From: Bin125 sp026705025
GTDB taxonomy: Bacteria > Chloroflexota > Dehalococcoidia > Bin125
Length of the DNA stretch: 64,000 bases
NCBI GenBank assembly: GCA_026705025.1
Contig: JAPPBN010000026.1
Location: 186,001-250,000 of the forward strand
Direction: 5' to 3'
Shown here piece by piece: positions 17,361-25,890 of this stretch. The position numbers were made by a program, and so were the translations under genes. The notes beneath the pieces were generated by a model that saw nothing but the letters and a program-made list of their open reading frames with translations, was not told where the DNA came from and did no database searches. Within the stretch, counting starts at the first letter, position 1. Every line of letters begins with the position of its first letter.

Positions 17361-19373
17361 ATGCGTCAGATTGCGATGCCGTTGCTCGGATGGTTGGCGA
17401 TTGTTGCCATCCTGGTCGTCGCCTGCACGAGCGACGAACCTGCCGAACGACAGCAACTGCAGCAGGCGGAATCAGTCACTCAGGCGCAGCGAGATAGTGA
17501 GCCTGCCGCTCCGCAGCAGCAACGGCAACGTCAACCGGCGGACCACCCCGACAAGGACGACCAGCCTGAAGCGAGCCAGGCCGATAGCGAGCAATCTGAG
17601 AGGCAGTCGGTCACTCAGGTCGAGGATGCGGCAAAAGAGGGACAGGAGACCGAACGTCAAACGCAGTCAGAGGAGTCGGAGCCAGAGCAGGATGTTCAGG
17701 CACAGCAGGAAGAGGCGACAGGCACCGAGATTGTCCTGGGCGGCGAGCGACCGGCGCGGTTATTGCTTCCTCACGGCGCCAATCTGTCGCAACCTCGCCC
17801 ACTGATCGTGCTGTTGCACGGATACAGCAGCTTTGCCGAGCAAGCGGATCAGTACTTCCAGTTTTCGCAGTCGGTAGACGCTGGAGGATTCGGTCTGCTG
17901 CTGCCGAACGGCACTATTGACCAGATTCGCAACCGCTTCTGGAATGCCACGCCCGAGTGCTGCGACATCTTCGCCGCCGAAACGGATGACGTCGGTTACA
18001 TCAAGGCGCTGATTGAGGAAGCCAACACGTATGCGGTATTCGACCAGGTCTTCGCGGTCGGTCACTCGAACGGCGGGTTCATGGCCTACCGTCTCGCCTG
18101 CGAGGAAGTTCCCGGCCTGACGGCGATCGTCAGCCTCGCAGGCGGGGCATACGCCGAACCTGAGGAATGCCGTGTTCCGGCACCGCTGTCGGTGCTACAG
18201 ATTCACGGCACCAAAGACCAGTCCGTGCTCTACGAGGGTGGGCGGCTGCCGGATCATCCGGCCCCGGATCGTCGGCCGGCGCCGGGAGCGAAGGACTCGG
18301 TCTTGCGCTGGGCGGGGCGCGCCGGTTGTGACATCGAGGATCCGAAGTTCTTCCCGACAATCGACACCGACGCGGCAGTTGAGGGCGCCGAGACCTCGAT
18401 CGTCCGCTTCGCGAATGGGTGCGCGCAGGGAACGGTGATGGAGCTCTGGACGATTGAGGGTGGGGGGCACATTCCGTTGGTCTGGGGGACCGACTTCACG
18501 CCTGGCATTCTGAAGTGGCTCGCCGAGCGCTACGACCTCGAGTCGGTATCGGATGAAGCGGCAGGATCCGGTGTGGAGACTCACACAATCGGTGGTGAAC
18601 GATCGACGGATCTGTTGCTCCCGACCGATCGGGGAGATGAACCGCTGCCGCTCGTGTTGTCGCTCCACGGCTATGGCTCCGACGCCCAATCGCAGGATTG
18701 GTACTTCGGTCTTTCGGCCCGGGTTCCTGGATATCGCTTCGCCCTGGTCACACCTCAGGGTTCGACCGACTCCCAGGGCAACGCCTTCTGGAATGCGACC
18801 GACGCCTGTTGCAACTTCCATGGCAGCGAGGTCGATGACTACGCCTGGCTGAACCGGCTGGTCGCGGAAGCGCGCGAGGTCGTCGATGTTTCCGGCGTCT
18901 ATGTGGTCGGGTTCTCGAACGGGGGGTTCATGTCCTACCGGCTGGCATGCGATGGGCTCGATGGTCTGGTTGCGATCGCCAGCCTTGCGGGATCGTCATA
19001 CGGCGATTCCGGCCGCTGTGCCGAAGCCTCACCGGTTTCCGTGCTTCAGATTCACGGGACAGACGACATGCAGATTCCGTACGGCGGCACGCTGGAGTAC
19101 GAAGGGGGATACCCGGGCGCAGTGGAGCTTGTGGCTCGCTGGGCGGAGCGAGCCGGGTGCGACGTTGACTCGGCTGTTGCGCTGCCAAGGATAGATCTTG
19201 AGGCGACGATACCGGGCGCTGAAACGTCGGTCTGGCGGATCCGCGAAGGCTGCGCCGACGGAATCACGATTGAGCTGTGGACCATCGAAGGCGCCGATCA
19301 CTTCCCCTCGTTCGAGGACGATTGGCCGGATCGACTGCTGCGCTGGCTGTTCAGCGAGTCGCGGGCGAACTAG
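17361..19373 (+). CDS. Lipoprotein with two PHB-depolymerase/feruloyl-esterase-like alpha/beta-hydrolase domains
   Basis: 670 aa. A signal peptide with lipobox (LVVAC, Cys22) is followed by a polar Gln/Glu-rich tether to about residue 125. Two LpqC/PHB-depolymerase-type hydrolase domains follow. Each has an oxyanion HGY motif (LHGYSSFAE, LHGYGSDAQ), a nucleophile elbow (GHSNGGF with Ser236; GFSNGGF with Ser519), paired cysteines (PECCDIF, DACCNFH) and a late catalytic His (GGGHIPL, GADHFPS). It is expected on the outer face of the membrane, cleaving polyester or feruloyl-type esters. The downstream gene 19380-20315 is a third, altered copy of the domain. Confidence 0.88.
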   Translation: MRQIAMPLLGWLAIVAILVVACTSDEPAERQQLQQAESVTQAQRDSEPAAPQQQRQRQPADHPDKDDQPEASQADSEQSERQSVTQVEDAAKEGQETERQTQSEESEPEQDVQAQQEEATGTEIVLGGERPARLLLPHGANLSQPRPLIVLLHGYSSFAEQADQYFQFSQSVDAGGFGLLLPNGTIDQIRNRFWNATPECCDIFAAETDDVGYIKALIEEANTYAVFDQVFAVGHSNGGFMAYRLACEEVPGLTAIVSLAGGAYAEPEECRVPAPLSVLQIHGTKDQSVLYEGGRLPDHPAPDRRPAPGAKDSVLRWAGRAGCDIEDPKFFPTIDTDAAVEGAETSIVRFANGCAQGTVMELWTIEGGGHIPLVWGTDFTPGILKWLAERYDLESVSDEAAGSGVETHTIGGERSTDLLLPTDRGDEPLPLVLSLHGYGSDAQSQDWYFGLSARVPGYRFALVTPQGSTDSQGNAFWNATDACCNFHGSEVDDYAWLNRLVAEAREVVDVSGVYVVGFSNGGFMSYRLACDGLDGLVAIASLAGSSYGDSGRCAEASPVSVLQIHGTDDMQIPYGGTLEYEGGYPGAVELVARWAERAGCDVDSAVALPRIDLEATIPGAETSVWRIREGCADGITIELWTIEGADHFPSFEDDWPDRLLRWLFSESRAN

Positions 19374-19379
19374 GGCGCC

Positions 19380-20315
19380 ATGCTTCGCAAGCTGGGCATC
19401 GTCGGTCTTGGGGTTCCGCTCGTCGCGATCATCGCTGCCCTGACCTATCTCTTCCTGTTTGGAGAGACGGAGCCGACGTTTGAGGACGCCACGCAGCAGC
19501 TCGCCCAGGACCACACGGTCTATGGACTCGATCTCGAAAGCCGGCGCGCCGCACTGATAGCTCCGTTTGGTGCTGATCCAACGGAGCCGCTGCCTCTGAT
19601 CATTGCGTTGCATGGATACGGGTCAAACGTTTGGGAACACTCGCTGTACCTGGGTCTGATCGGGCGCATTAATGCCGACAGATTCCTGCTGCTGATGCCC
19701 AACGGGAGCCGCGATGAAGACGGCAACCGGTTCTGGAACGCAACTGAATTCTGCTGCGACTACTATGGCTCAGCCGTTGACGACGTTGCCTACATCTCGG
19801 AACTCGTCGAGGAAGCTACAAGACATGTGGAGATCAGCGGTGTCTACGTGGTCGGATATGGCAACGGGGCCTTCATGGCGTACCGGCTGGCCTGTGACTC
19901 GTTGACAGAGCTGGTTGGCATCGTCGCCATCGCGGGGTCGTCCTTCGCGGACGACACTCGCTGCGATGAAGCGGTCCCTGTCTCGACGCTTCACATCCAC
20001 GGGTTTGGCGATGACGTGTTCCGATACTACGGCGGAGAAGATGGGGAGTATCCCTACGCGGCGGAAGTCTCTTTTCGCTGGGCGAGGCGCGCTGGCTGCG
20101 ACTTTACTGCACCGGAGGTGCGGCCGAGCATCGATCTTGTGCCTGATACGGCGGGTGATGAAACCAGGGTGTTCCGCTATGCCGAGGGCTGCTCCAACAA
20201 TGTGGTTATCGAGCACTGGGGCATTGCTGAGGCTGGCCACACCCCGCAGTTTGCGAAAGAAGTGCTGGGTGCGGAGATTCTGGATTGGCTCCTGAAGAAC
20301 GGATCGCAGCACTAA
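19380..20315 (+). CDS. PHB-depolymerase-like alpha/beta-hydrolase, nucleophile Ser replaced by Gly (probable pseudoenzyme)
   Basis: 311 aa, with one N-terminal membrane anchor (residues about 5-30) and one hydrolase domain like those of the preceding gene. It keeps LHGYGSN, the FWNATEFCCDYYG cysteine pair and the late His (EAGHTPQ). In the nucleophile elbow GxSxG reads GYGNGAF, so Gly161 stands where Ser is expected (AGC-type to GGC needs one base change). Loss of hydrolysis is therefore likely, and a binding or regulatory role beside the active lipoprotein is possible. It starts 6 nt after the stop of that gene. Confidence 0.85.
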   Translation: MLRKLGIVGLGVPLVAIIAALTYLFLFGETEPTFEDATQQLAQDHTVYGLDLESRRAALIAPFGADPTEPLPLIIALHGYGSNVWEHSLYLGLIGRINADRFLLLMPNGSRDEDGNRFWNATEFCCDYYGSAVDDVAYISELVEEATRHVEISGVYVVGYGNGAFMAYRLACDSLTELVGIVAIAGSSFADDTRCDEAVPVSTLHIHGFGDDVFRYYGGEDGEYPYAAEVSFRWARRAGCDFTAPEVRPSIDLVPDTAGDETRVFRYAEGCSNNVVIEHWGIAEAGHTPQFAKEVLGAEILDWLLKNGSQH

Positions 20316-20779
20316 TGCACGAGGAGCCGGGCCTTGCAATGCTCTTGCTGGATCACCGCGACGATGTGGCCATTGCGGTTTCGGATCGTTTGTTGCCTGA
20401 TCGCGCTGCTCGCCTGTTGAAGCGGATCAATGACCGGCTTGATCAGGCGGGGGTGCCGGTCTCTCAGCGGACCTGGATCGTTGCGACGGCGGGGGACGAT
20501 GAAGCGGCGGCGCGGATTGCGGCGGCGGTCTCCGACTTCAGCGGCGGTGCACGGGTGATTGTTCACGATCCGCGGGAACCGGACGGGCTGACGTTTGAGC
20601 GCCGGGTTCCGGGACAACGACGCGGCGGGATCTATCTCAATCACGCCTGGCAATCGGCGAGCGTGCGGATCGGCTGCGGCGACGGGCTGGCGCTGGTCGA
20701 CGGGCTATCCGCCTGGTTCAACGCCGCCGCCGAGCTGTCGCCGGACGACCTGCACGCCGACGTGTTGATCGACGGCTAG
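20315..20779 (+). CDS. LarA-like N-terminal domain (DUF2088-type) small protein
   Basis: 154 aa. The ATG overlaps the preceding stop (TAATG), implying translational coupling. The segments LLLDHRDDVAIAVSDRLLP, VIVHDPREP and RRGGIYLNHAWQSASVRIGC resemble the N-terminal half of lactate-racemase-like proteins, which bind substrate and nickel-pincer cofactor between two domains. The second domain is missing, so it is either a truncated relic or a stand-alone domain. The family match is by eye and only moderate; the coding call is firmer. Confidence 0.55.
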   Translation: MHEEPGLAMLLLDHRDDVAIAVSDRLLPDRAARLLKRINDRLDQAGVPVSQRTWIVATAGDDEAAARIAAAVSDFSGGARVIVHDPREPDGLTFERRVPGQRRGGIYLNHAWQSASVRIGCGDGLALVDGLSAWFNAAAELSPDDLHADVLIDG

Positions 20780-20794
20780 CCACTCGATCAACGC

Positions 20795-21979
20795 TCAACC
20801 GCGTGGCAGTCCGAGACCTCGCGTGGCGATGATGTTGCGCTGGATTTCTGAGGTTCCGCCTTCGATCGTGTTGGCGATCGAGCGGATGAAGCCGTAGGAG
20901 TGTCGACCGCGCCGCGGCGCTTCCTTGCCCTGGAGCTGGCCGTGCAGACCGAGCACCTTGATTGCCGTGCTCTGGATGCGCTGGTTCAGCTCCATGGCGA
21001 ACAGCTTGGCCATTGAGGCTTCGTGATTGGGGATCAGACCCTGGTTCTGCATCGAGACGATCCGGTAAGAGATCATCCGCGCGGTCTGGGTTTCGATGTA
21101 GCGGTCGGTCAGCGCGAGCTGAGTCTCGCGCCGGTCGACGGAGGAAAGTCCGGTACCGCGGTTTTCCTTGGCGTAGCGGACGATGTCCTCGACCGCCTGC
21201 TGCATGCCGACAGCCGAGCCGATGCTGGAGCGCTCGAAATCGAGCGTGGTGACGGCGCCGTACCAGCCGCGATTGACCTCGCCGAGTACGTTGCGCTGGG
21301 GAATGCGGACGTCCTCGAAGAAGACCTCGTTGAACTCGTGGGTGCCGGCCATGTTGACGAGCGGGCGGGTCGAGACGCCGGGCGAGTGCATGTCGAGCAC
21401 GAAGTAGGTGATGCCCTTGTGCTTGGGCGCGTCGGGATCGGTCCGTGCGAGGAGGATCATCCAGTCCGACTTGTGCGCGCCGGAGGTCCAGATTTTCTGG
21501 CCGTTGACAACGAAGTCATCGCCATCCTTGACGGCGCGGGTCTGGAGCGAGGCGAGGTCGGAACCGGAGCCGGGCTCGGAATAGCCCTGGCACCAGATCG
21601 CATCGCCGCTGAGGATGGGCGGCAGGTGTTCTTCCTGCTGATCCTCGGTGCCGATCGTGATGATTGTGGGGCCGGCCATGCCGATCGCGATACCACCTGG
21701 TCTTGGGGCGCGGGCCTCGGCCATCTCTTCGTTGAAGATGAACTGCTGCATGACCGAGAGCCCGGCGCCGCCGTACTGCTTCGGCCAGGCGGGCGCGATC
21801 CAACCGCGGTCGGCCAGTTCCTTCTCCCACTCGCGCTGGGTGGGCGGGCGGTCGAAGGGCTGTGCCGAGCGGGCCTCCTCGCGCATTTTGTTGCGTCGCG
21901 GCTGGAATTCGTTCTGAATGAACGACTTCACCTCGGTGCGGAATGCGGCTTCTTCGTTGTTGTCGTGGAAATCAACCAT
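20795..21979 (-). CDS. Acyl-CoA dehydrogenase family protein
   Basis: 394 aa. ATG 21979 is chosen: GGAG is 7 nt upstream and the start MVDFHDNNEEAAFR aligns with the paralogue at 7791. A longer open frame upstream runs through repeat sequence and is unlikely to be translated. FAD/substrate motifs are GYSEPGSGSDLASL and VNGQKIWTSGAH, and the C-terminus is EGGTSEIQRNIIATRGLGLP. It is expected to desaturate an acyl-CoA with ETF as acceptor. It is convergent with the LarA-like gene, and the overlap of its first bases with an HTH frame is probably fortuitous. Confidence 0.93.
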   Translation of the reverse strand: MVDFHDNNEEAAFRTEVKSFIQNEFQPRRNKMREEARSAQPFDRPPTQREWEKELADRGWIAPAWPKQYGGAGLSVMQQFIFNEEMAEARAPRPGGIAIGMAGPTIITIGTEDQQEEHLPPILSGDAIWCQGYSEPGSGSDLASLQTRAVKDGDDFVVNGQKIWTSGAHKSDWMILLARTDPDAPKHKGITYFVLDMHSPGVSTRPLVNMAGTHEFNEVFFEDVRIPQRNVLGEVNRGWYGAVTTLDFERSSIGSAVGMQQAVEDIVRYAKENRGTGLSSVDRRETQLALTDRYIETQTARMISYRIVSMQNQGLIPNHEASMAKLFAMELNQRIQSTAIKVLGLHGQLQGKEAPRRGRHSYGFIRSIANTIEGGTSEIQRNIIATRGLGLPRG

Positions 21980-22547
21980 CGTCTGTCTCCATCCGGGCCA
22001 GTTCATCGCATCGTATCTCAAGCGGGGGATTGGGACGGCGGTTCGCGAGATGCACTTCAGCGAGATGTACTGGGGTGACCGGCACGAGGAGGCGGCCTCG
22101 GTAGGCATCAGCGAGGGCGTCGTTCGGATCGTCGGGCAATATTTTCCGGACTTCGTTGGGTGGGCGTGATTTTGGGGTGATTCTGGGGAGTTTGCTGCTG
22201 GGGACTGGAGATTCATTCAATTCGAGTCCAGGTTTGTCCAGATCTGTCCAGATTTGTCTGGATGAGTCCGAGTCTGTCTCGGAATGTTCCGGAACAGTCC
22301 GGCTGATTCTGGGTGGATCCGGACGAACGGGTTGCTGGATGACGGGCAGGTTGAGGAGCAGGAGGCGCAGTTCGCGAGCGGTGGCGATGTGTCGTTGGCG
22401 CTGTTCGGGATGGGTGAGGAGATAGAGCTGGTCGGCGAGACGGTCGGCGGCGACGGTGCGAAGGATGTGCTCGCGGTGGAGGCGGAAGTCGCGGAGGTAG
22501 GCGTAGACGGTGGAGCGGGCGCATCCGAGTAGTTCGGCGATCTGCAC
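21972..22547 (-). pseudogene. Helix-turn-helix protein remnant running into dispersed repeat B
   Basis: The open frame from GTG 22547 begins with a clear HTH (QIAELLGCARSTVYAYLRDF) and continues RLADQLYLLTHPEQRQRH. In-frame residues upstream (HHLWCRGCPAV) look like the same protein, but no start codon occurs before a stop, so the N-terminus seems lost. After about residue 85 the frame passes through the 10-bp-periodic repeat and low-complexity sequence up to the acyl-CoA dehydrogenase start. I read this as a decayed mobile or phage-derived regulator. A short functional protein from GTG 22547 cannot be excluded. Confidence 0.4.
22160..22330 (+). repeat. Dispersed repeat copy B: core plus 10-bp-periodic array
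   Basis: The core (about 22160-22220) contains AGTTTGCTGCTGGGGACTGG. From 22221 to 22320 there are ten consecutive 10-mers, each ending in a GTCCA-like pentamer (ttcgaGTCCA, ggtttGTCCA, gatctGTCCA, gatttGTCTG, gatgaGTCCG and so on). It is the longest array of the family in the window. Confidence 0.75.
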
Positions 22548-22837
22548 GGCGGGGCATCCCCGGCACCAGAGGTGGTGGGCTTCGAGGATGCGTCGGCAGC
22601 GTCGTGGGGTTGGTGGATTGGTGTGGGTGATGGGGCGGCCGATCTCTCGTAGGAATGTATGTTCTGATTATGCGTTGATGGAGGACGGGAGTCAAGGTTT
22701 CGGAGGGTTGTTGAGCAGCAGGCGGAGACGGGGGATCTGTGGGCTGTTGGTGAGGGTCGCGGGCTGGGCCCCGCATCCCCTGTTCAAGCCAGGGGCAGGC
22801 AAGTGCGGGGCGACGGGGTGGTTTGCGGGCGGAGGGC

Positions 22838-22925
22838 CCTCACCCCAGCCCTCTCCCTCGGGGAGAGGGGGCCAGAAAGAGAGGGGACCGGAGGGGGAGC
22901 GGGGGCCGGAGGGAGAGGGGAGTGT
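22838..22925. repeat. REP-like palindromic repeat (CCCTCACCCC...CTCTCCC/GGGAGAG)
   Basis: Contains CCCTCACCCCAGCCCTCTCC directly followed by the complementary GGGGAGAGGG arm, then degenerate GGAGGG-rich copies. The same unit appears at 30152-30252. Confidence 0.7.
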
Positions 22926-22930
22926 GGGTC

Positions 22931-22936
22931 TAGAAT
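22931..22936 (+). promoter_or_regulatory. Putative leaderless -10 box (TAGAAT)
   Basis: TAGAAT ends 6 nt before ATG 22943. No ribosome-binding site lies between. Confidence 0.5.
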
Positions 22937-22942
22937 CTGGTT

Positions 22943-23680
22943 ATGGTTCGCAAACGGATGGTTGAGGATGATGCTCGGCGGTTGCTGGGGGGCTCGCCGG
23001 TGGCGATCGTGAGTACGAACTGGCGGGGCGTGGGGAATGCGGCTCCGATTGCGTGGTCGATGCCGGTCTCGGTCAATCCGCCGCTGGTTGCGATCGCGGT
23101 GCATCCCTCGCGGCGGACGCACGACATGATCAAGTTTGGCGAAGAGTTTGCGATCAACATCCCGTCGAAGGTGTTGCTCAATCACACGCAATGGCTGGGA
23201 ATGGTATCGAACACGATTGGCGACAAACTGGAAGCGTCACAGGTGCCGACGTTTAAGGGCAAGGAGATTGATTCGCCGTTGCTCGAAGGCTGTATCGGTT
23301 GGATTGAATGTACGCTGCACGACTTCTATACGATGGGTGATCATACGTTGTTCATCGGCAAAGTCGTATCGGCCCAGGCTGACACTGATGGGTTTGACTT
23401 CAATACCGGTATGTGGTCACTTGATGATGATGAGTACAAGCCGCTGATGTACATGGGCGGTCGTAGTTATAGCATTCTTGAGGATCACTTCGACGCGTCG
23501 GTGGAGCAACGACCGGTCGAGCAGATGCTGGAAGAAGGAATCGGCCGAGAGCTAGAGGAAGCCGAAGCCGAGCGACGAATCAAGCGAGAAGAAGCAGCCG
23601 AACGACGGGACGAGGAGGAACGACGTGGGGAGGTTGAGCCCGACACTTCGAGCCTGCCGAGAGAACTGCCAGATGCTTGA
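22943..23680 (+). CDS. Flavin reductase family protein (FMN-binding split barrel) with charged C-terminal tail
   Basis: 245 aa. Residues 1-185 are the FMN-binding split barrel of flavin reductases (SPVAIVSTNWRGVGNAAPIA, HPSRRTHDMIKFGEEFAINI, GCIGWIECTL, HTLFIGKVV). Such enzymes use NAD(P)H to reduce FMN, often for a partner monooxygenase, and three luciferase-like monooxygenases occur in this window. Residues about 190-245 form a Glu/Arg-rich helical tail not usual for the family. The gene overlaps the start of the exported RCC1 protein by 8 nt, so the two are co-translated. Confidence 0.88.
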   Translation: MVRKRMVEDDARRLLGGSPVAIVSTNWRGVGNAAPIAWSMPVSVNPPLVAIAVHPSRRTHDMIKFGEEFAINIPSKVLLNHTQWLGMVSNTIGDKLEASQVPTFKGKEIDSPLLEGCIGWIECTLHDFYTMGDHTLFIGKVVSAQADTDGFDFNTGMWSLDDDEYKPLMYMGGRSYSILEDHFDASVEQRPVEQMLEEGIGRELEEAEAERRIKREEAAERRDEEERRGEVEPDTSSLPRELPDA

Positions 23681-25886
23681 TCGCCGGACAGCATTGGGTC
23701 TGTTTGGGACTGCCCTGCTTGTCGCAACACTCATTGCGGGAGGCATGACGCCATTTTCCGTCGGTTCACCGGCATCGGCTCAGGCAGCTACAGACGAACC
23801 GACCGTGCAGATCGTGGCCCGACACGCCGACAGCAACCGGACCGAGTTCGGCATACAGATCGGTGAACGGGTGTTGCTGCCCAGCGAACGCTTTATCTCG
23901 CGGACATCTACGAGCCTGAGTTGGCGTCGCAGCTCTGAGATTGTGATTCCCGATGGACGAACCGTGTACGTGCTGGCGCGGGTGCGCTCCAGCGGCAGCG
24001 TCGAGATGGGGATTCGCGTCGACGGTGTGACTGAGCGCGTGCTGCCGCGACTCAGATTCGTGAGCGCGGGGCTCGAACCTGGTGATTGGGTCAGGAGCAG
24101 CGCGGTGACGCTGCCGCATCCCGAGAGGCTGAGGACCGTCAGCGTTGTGTCGCCGGAAGTGCTCGGGCTGGGTGGCCCGCACAGTTGCGCGATTATCGCC
24201 GACGGGAGCATCGAATGCTGGGGCTCGCATGAGTACGAGCAGACCGATGCTCCAACGGGTCAGTTCCTGACGATGAGCGGCGGGGCGGCGCACAACTGCG
24301 CGTTGAACGTTGGCGGCGGCATCGTTTGCTGGGGCGACAACAGTCTGGGTCAACTGGACGCTCCTGTTGGACGATATCTGGCGCTCAGCGTGGGACTCGG
24401 TCATGGTTGCGCCCTCAATGAGGACGGGGAGATCGATTGCTGGGGCCTCGACTTCTACGGGCAGGCGACGCCTCCCGAGGGCAGGTTCGTCGCGATCAGC
24501 GCCGGCAGCTTCCACACGTGCGCCTTGGACAGCAGCGGCGAGACGCAGTGTTGGGGCGATGACCTGTGGGGTGTGCTCGAGGTGCCGGCGGGGGTGAGAT
24601 TCGTCGCGATTGACGCCGGCGGCGCCCACTCGTGCGGTCAGGACAGCGATGGGGCACTGCACTGCTGGGGCTATGGCGGAGATGGGCAGCTCGACATTCC
24701 TTCGTCCCGCTACACCAGCTTCACGGCAGGCGGCTGGCACACCTGCGCGGTTGATTCCGATGGTGAGCTGGGCTGCTGGGGCTGGGATGGGCACGGCCAG
24801 AGCAGCCCGCCCGCGGACGGGTACGCGTCGGTGACGGCGGGCGGCGGCCATACGTGCGGGGTGACCAGCAGCGGCGGCGTGCGCTGTTGGGGTTCGAATG
24901 GTCTGGGGCAGACGGAATCGCCCGCGGGCCGCTACGCCAGCCTGGCTGCGGGGGCGGGACATACCTGCGCGCTGGACGATGACGGCTTCGCGTCCTGCTG
25001 GGGATCGAACGGCGACGGCCAGTCGAATCCGCCGGCCGAATCGTTCGTGTCGATTGCGCCGGGAACGTCTCACACGTGCGCGGTCAATCAGGATGAGGCG
25101 CTGGTCTGCTGGGGCTGGGACGGCTACGAGCAGACGCAGGCGCCGGCCAGTCAGCCGGGCGAAGGAGCGGAGCGGCTCGTGCCATTCCGATTGGGCGAGA
25201 CGCAATGCGACCCCGAGAGTCTGGGCGGCTTGGGCCGGACCGCCTGCTGGAGCGCCGATGCGGATTCCCTGATTGGTCCGCCGACCTTCAGCCGCTATCA
25301 GTCGGTCGCCAGCGGCAGCGCGCTCTCCTGCGCGTTGACGGTGGACGGCGAGGTTGACTGCTGGGGAACAGGACAGAGCGGGCAGACCGAGCCGCCTGAC
25401 GGCAGCTACCAGCAACTGGCGATCGGCACCGGGCACGCCTGTGTGCTCGACGAGTCTGGCGAGATTACGTGCTGGGGATCGAACCGATTCGGGCAGTCGG
25501 ACGCGCCTGAGGGACAGTTTGTCTCAGTGTCGGCGGGCCTGGCGCATTCTTGCGCCCTGGACGCTGAGGGCCAGATTTCTTGCTGGGGCGACGACGAGTA
25601 CGGCAAGCTCGAGACGGACGACGGCTCCTACGCGGTCGTGTCTTGCGGCGCCGAGCACACGTGCGCCATGACCGAGTCGGGCGAAGTTACCTGCTGGGGC
25701 CGGGATGTGTGGGGCCAGTCCTCGCCTCCGGAGGGCACGTACACCGCGCTGTCGATCGGCTACGACCACAGCTGTGCGCTGAACCAGGACGGCGAGATCG
25801 TCTGCTGGGGGATCAACCGGTACGGCAACACCGACGTGCCGGAGGCGCTGCAGCAGCCGGGCGCCGTCGCAGTGCCGAACGAATGA
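23673..25886 (+). CDS. Exported RCC1-repeat beta-propeller protein with N-terminal paired repeat domain
   Basis: 737 aa. ATG 23673 overlaps the preceding stop by 8 nt; the longer GTG frame at 23625 would hide the signal peptide. Residues 1-37 look like a signal peptide (RR followed by a hydrophobic core, cleavage after ASAQA). Residues about 42-155 hold two copies of a roughly 50-aa repeat (VQIVARH...TEFGIQI...WRRSSEI and VYVLARV...VEMGIRV...WVRSSAV) shared with the gene at 31064. The rest is about 15 RCC1-type repeats of 36-40 aa, each with HxCAL and a CWG motif, in blocks of about nine and five with an odd segment between. It is probably two seven-bladed propellers at the cell surface acting in binding. 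Confidence 0.88.
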   Translation: MLDRRTALGLFGTALLVATLIAGGMTPFSVGSPASAQAATDEPTVQIVARHADSNRTEFGIQIGERVLLPSERFISRTSTSLSWRRSSEIVIPDGRTVYVLARVRSSGSVEMGIRVDGVTERVLPRLRFVSAGLEPGDWVRSSAVTLPHPERLRTVSVVSPEVLGLGGPHSCAIIADGSIECWGSHEYEQTDAPTGQFLTMSGGAAHNCALNVGGGIVCWGDNSLGQLDAPVGRYLALSVGLGHGCALNEDGEIDCWGLDFYGQATPPEGRFVAISAGSFHTCALDSSGETQCWGDDLWGVLEVPAGVRFVAIDAGGAHSCGQDSDGALHCWGYGGDGQLDIPSSRYTSFTAGGWHTCAVDSDGELGCWGWDGHGQSSPPADGYASVTAGGGHTCGVTSSGGVRCWGSNGLGQTESPAGRYASLAAGAGHTCALDDDGFASCWGSNGDGQSNPPAESFVSIAPGTSHTCAVNQDEALVCWGWDGYEQTQAPASQPGEGAERLVPFRLGETQCDPESLGGLGRTACWSADADSLIGPPTFSRYQSVASGSALSCALTVDGEVDCWGTGQSGQTEPPDGSYQQLAIGTGHACVLDESGEITCWGSNRFGQSDAPEGQFVSVSAGLAHSCALDAEGQISCWGDDEYGKLETDDGSYAVVSCGAEHTCAMTESGEVTCWGRDVWGQSSPPEGTYTALSIGYDHSCALNQDGEIVCWGINRYGNTDVPEALQQPGAVAVPNE

Positions 25887-25890
25887 CGCG

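Larger units (their letters stand above)
22548..22942. other. Intergenic region of about 395 bp, partly repeat
   Basis: 22548-22680 is the in-frame upstream part of the HTH remnant. 22680-22840 holds nothing I can assign. 22838-22925 is a GC-rich palindromic repeat. The last 20 nt carry the candidate -10 box of the flavin reductase gene. Confidence 0.55.

Noticed and set aside
22160..22330. CRISPR array or diversity-generating template
   Set aside because: Units are 10 bp without spacers, no cas or reverse transcriptase gene nearby, and no adenine-specific variation.
22213..22776. Minus-strand frame overlapping the HTH remnant
   Set aside because: Pro/His/Arg-rich low-complexity translation in another frame than the recognisable HTH.
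23766..25436. Long minus-strand open frame opposite the RCC1 gene
   Set aside because: Arg/Ala/Pro-rich shadow without homology features; the RCC1 repeats are unmistakable on the plus strand.
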